NCBI RefSeq assembly: GCF_030683065.1
Contig: NZ_JAUXMX010000037.1
Location: 1-64,000 of the forward strand
Length of the DNA: 64,000 nt
Direction of reading: 5' to 3'
Origin: Pseudomonas sp.
GTDB lineage: Bacteria; Pseudomonadota; Gammaproteobacteria; Pseudomonadales; Pseudomonadaceae
Both the position numbers and the translations under genes were made by a program. The notes under the pieces are model-generated. The model made no database searches and was not told the origin of the DNA. It worked only from the letters and a program-made list of their open reading frames with translations. Positions 61,944 through 64,000 of this stretch are shown here, piece by piece. Numbering within the stretch: the stretch's first letter is position 1; the number at the start of each line of letters is the position of its first letter.

Positions 61944-62954
61944 TTAAGCGCTGGCGGCGAACTTCTCGTAATAGAAATTGGCCGGCTGGATACCCTGTTC
62001 GCGGATGTAGCCGCTGACCGCCTCGACCATCGGCGGCGGGCCGCACAGGTAGATATCCACGTCGCCGTCGTTAAGGTGCTTGGGCGCGATGTGCTGGGTG
62101 ACATAACCCTTCTGCGGATAACTGCTGTCCGGGCTGGCCACGCAGGCGCTGTAGGTAAAGTTGGGGATGCGCGCGGCCAGGGCCTCAAGCCTGTCCATCT
62201 CAACCAAGTCGAAATCGTTGGTCACCCCGTAGATCAGGTGCAGCGGGTGCGCGCTGCCCTGCTCGGCAATTTTCTCGAGCATCGCGGTGAACGGCGCCAG
62301 ACCGGTGCCGCCGGCAAGCAGCAACAACGGCCGCTTGATTTCGCGCAGGTAGAAACTGCCCAGCGGGCCGGCCAGGGTCATGCTGTCACCGGCCTTGGCA
62401 AGCCCGGTGAGGAAGCTGCTCATCAAGCCGCCCGGCACATTGCGGATCAGGAAGCTGACTTCGCCGTCCTTCTGCAGGCTACTAAACGAATAAGCGCGGC
62501 TCTGCTCGCTACCCGGCACCCTGAGGTTGACGTACTGGCCCGGCAGGAACGCCAGCTTGCTCAGCGCCTCGCCCTTGATCGACAAGGCGATGGTGCTGTC
62601 GGAGAGCTGACGCACCGCGCAGATCGCCGCCTCGAAGCTGGCCTGCTGGGTCTTGCAGACGTCGCTTGAGGCCGGCACGCGCACCACGCAATCACTTTCG
62701 GCGCGCATCTGGCAGGTCAGCACGTAGCCTTGCTCTGCTTCTTCCGCGCTCAGAGCATCTTCAACATATTCCTCGCCCAAGTCGTACTGACCGGCTTCGG
62801 CGAAGCACTTGCAGGCACCGCAGGCGCCATCGCGGCAATCCAGCGGGATATTGATGCCCTGGCGATAGGCGGCATCAGCCACGGTTTCGCCGACATTGGT
62901 GTCAATGAAACGGGTGACCCCGTCTTCGAAATTCAGGGCGATCTTGTGGCTCAT
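61944..62954 (-). CDS. benC: Benzoate 1,2-dioxygenase reductase
   Basis: This 336-aa electron-transfer component has an N-terminal plant-type [2Fe-2S] domain (CRDGACGACKCF.. with the fourth Cys in YVLTCQMRAE). An FAD domain (SRAYSFSSLQ) and a C-terminal NAD domain (LLLAGGTGLAPFTAML and YLCGPPPMVEAV) follow. It passes electrons from NADH to BenAB. The ATG at 62954 has GAGGTG; the 13 extra residues of the ORF are dropped. Confidence 0.96.
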   Translation of the reverse strand: MSHKIALNFEDGVTRFIDTNVGETVADAAYRQGINIPLDCRDGACGACKCFAEAGQYDLGEEYVEDALSAEEAEQGYVLTCQMRAESDCVVRVPASSDVCKTQQASFEAAICAVRQLSDSTIALSIKGEALSKLAFLPGQYVNLRVPGSEQSRAYSFSSLQKDGEVSFLIRNVPGGLMSSFLTGLAKAGDSMTLAGPLGSFYLREIKRPLLLLAGGTGLAPFTAMLEKIAEQGSAHPLHLIYGVTNDFDLVEMDRLEALAARIPNFTYSACVASPDSSYPQKGYVTQHIAPKHLNDGDVDIYLCGPPPMVEAVSGYIREQGIQPANFYYEKFAASA

Positions 62955-63007
62955 GGCACACCTCGCTGTAGCTGATCTGGCGGATTGCGGCATGCACGGC
63001 CCCGTGA

Positions 63008-63026
63008 CGGGAGCAAAGCGCTCCCG
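63008..63026. terminator. Intercistronic hairpin between benB and benC
   Basis: CGGGAGC / GCTCCCG is a perfect 7-bp stem with a short AAAGC loop in the 92-bp benB-benC gap. There is no T run; it is probably a mRNA-processing or stabilising hairpin. Confidence 0.5.
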
Positions 63027-63046
63027 CCGGCAACCCTGCAGCGGAC

Positions 63047-63535
63047 TTAGATGTGATAAACGTCGATGACCTGCCTGACGTAGTCGTTCTTCAGCACCAC
63101 CTGCTTGGCCTTGATCAGTGGGTTCGGCCCGCTGGTGTCGAGGGTGTAGAAGCTGGTGCCGTAGAAGTGGTCGACGACCTTGTAGCGAAAGCTCATGGTG
63201 TGCCAGTTGAAGCGCAGCTTACACACCCCCTCGGCCTGCTCGACGATCTCGATATTGCTGATGTTGTGCGAGGTGCGCGTGTCCGGGATGGTGGCACTGG
63301 AGCGCTCTGTGCGGATGCGGAACACCCGGTCTTCCAGACCGCTACGGTTGCCGTACCAAATCAGCGAGATCTCGGTCTGCGGGTTTTCCACCAGTTGATC
63401 GCGGTCGTCCCAGGCCGGCATCCAGAAGGTCGCGTCGCTGGCATACAGCTCCAGCCACTCGTCCCACTGCTTGTCGTCCAGGTAGCGTGCTTCCCGGTAG
63501 AGGAAGTCGCGCGCGGCTTCATAAGTCAGGCTCAT
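63047..63535 (-). CDS. benB: Benzoate 1,2-dioxygenase, small subunit
   Basis: This 162-aa ring-hydroxylating dioxygenase β-subunit begins MSLTYEAARDFLYREARYLD. It contains WLELYASDATFWMPAWDDRD and ends LKNDYVRQVIDVYHI, as in BenB/XylY. It has a structural role in the α3β3 enzyme. The ATG directly follows the benA stop (TAAATG). Confidence 0.96.
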   Translation of the reverse strand: MSLTYEAARDFLYREARYLDDKQWDEWLELYASDATFWMPAWDDRDQLVENPQTEISLIWYGNRSGLEDRVFRIRTERSSATIPDTRTSHNISNIEIVEQAEGVCKLRFNWHTMSFRYKVVDHFYGTSFYTLDTSGPNPLIKAKQVVLKNDYVRQVIDVYHI

Positions 63536-64000
63536 TTACGCGCCCTCCACGTGAATCAACTGGTCCTGCTGTTCTTGCAGCGCCTTGATCATCTGCTGCT
63601 GCCAGTAGTGATGCTGCAGCACGAACAGCCCTTCGTCCTCGGTACGCACGCCGCTCATCAGCGGATGCAGGTCGATTTGCTTGGCGGCTTCATCGGCACC
63701 GTCAATCCAGTGTTCGGAACCGCGGGACATGTCGTTCCACTCCATCGCACGGCCGGCAAAGCCCTGCTGACAGGCACGGAACTCTTCCAGGTCGTCCGGA
63801 GTGGCCATGCCGCTGACGTTGAAGAAGTCTTCGTACTGACGGATGCGGCGGGCGCGGGCCTCAGCGCACTCGCCTTTCGGCGCGATGCAGTAGATGGTCA
63901 CTTCGGTCCGGTCCACCGACAGCGGCCGGGCGATACGCAACTGCGAGCCGAACTGATCCATCAGGTACAGGTTCGGGTACAGGCACAGGTTGCGCGAGTT
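63536..64000 (-). CDS. benA: Benzoate 1,2-dioxygenase, large subunit (C-terminal part)
   Basis: This is the last ~154 residues of the catalytic α-subunit; the frame runs off the window edge ([20 protein letters not shown] at the boundary), so the track's ATG at 63961 is internal. The Rieske domain and the iron-binding histidines are mostly outside. Visible conserved parts are [20 protein letters not shown] and [20 protein letters not shown]. With BenB it dihydroxylates benzoate to its cis-1,2-diol. It is the first gene of benABCD. Confidence 0.95.
   Translation of the reverse strand, partial: NSRNLCLYPNLYLMDQFGSQLRIARPLSVDRTEVTIYCIAPKGECAEARARRIRQYEDFFNVSGMATPDDLEEFRACQQGFAGRAMEWNDMSRGSEHWIDGADEAAKQIDLHPLMSGVRTEDEGLFVLQHHYWQQQMIKALQEQQDQLIHVEGA

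Overview
The window is GC-rich bacterial DNA with the gene content of a Pseudomonas-type gammaproteobacterium. The signs are a ben/cat/pca benzoate-to-β-ketoadipate cluster with an OprD-family porin, several HBM-like chemoreceptors, a hpd/hmgA/fahA/maiA tyrosine-catabolic operon, NSS and AAHS transporters, a PlpD-type patatin autotransporter, and several families of GTAG-headed REP-like palindromes. I saw no tRNA, rRNA or CRISPR array. The species cannot be named from the sequence alone.

Left part (0-10 kb): chemoreceptors and decaying DNA. The C-terminus of a membrane metal-dependent hydrolase is followed by a gutted chemoreceptor remnant (69 codons). Near 6-8 kb the same pair recurs in opposite condition: the chemoreceptor is intact and the hydrolase is reduced to a stub. 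Between them lie a LysR regulator divergent from an MFS exporter, a frameshifted arfB pseudogene, a second complete chemoreceptor and the tail of a solute-binding-protein pseudogene. An NSS sodium symporter follows.

10-14.4 kb: hpd-hmgA-fahA-maiA on the minus strand converts 4-hydroxyphenylpyruvate to fumarate plus acetoacetate. The hmgA and fahA products are the short bacterial forms (378 and 327 aa). Each gene junction carries a palindromic repeat, and the stop codons of hpd and hmgA lie within repeat ends.

14.8-23.1 kb: housekeeping and unknown genes. These are a membrane coiled-coil protein, a trhO-dsbA-like-ABC exporter operon, bolA-like with DUF2059, DUF2804, and fumC overlapping a flavodoxin-fold oxidoreductase.

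23.1-41.6 kb: a run in which every complete gene except the AraC regulator appears to encode an exported or membrane product. From the promoter end it holds an arylsulfatase, a FadL-type channel, a second outer-membrane protein, a DUF3313 lipoprotein, an octaheme cytochrome c with HEAT and TPR repeats, an Lnb/DUF4105 membrane protein and a patatin autotransporter. Upstream are an AraC regulator, an elastin-like repeat protein, a small secreted protein, a DUF2092 protein, a lipoprotein, IS debris and a DUF1254 gene with a one-base frameshift. This is the best candidate for an undescribed system; its substrate is unknown.

41.8-44 kb: LysR plus an MFS transporter, co-directional.

44.2-64 kb: one unbroken minus-strand supercluster for benzoate. 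BenABCD makes catechol; CatA, CatB and CatC make 3-oxoadipate enol-lactone; PcaD, PcaIJ and PcaF finish to acetyl-CoA and succinyl-CoA. Transport is heavily represented: AAHS symporter (BenK), BenE, an OprD-family porin and a complete five-gene branched-chain-type ABC importer. A sensor-less chemoreceptor lies next to pcaI, and a PcaR-like operator precedes pcaI. No benR, catR or pcaR gene is inside the window; benA runs off the right end.
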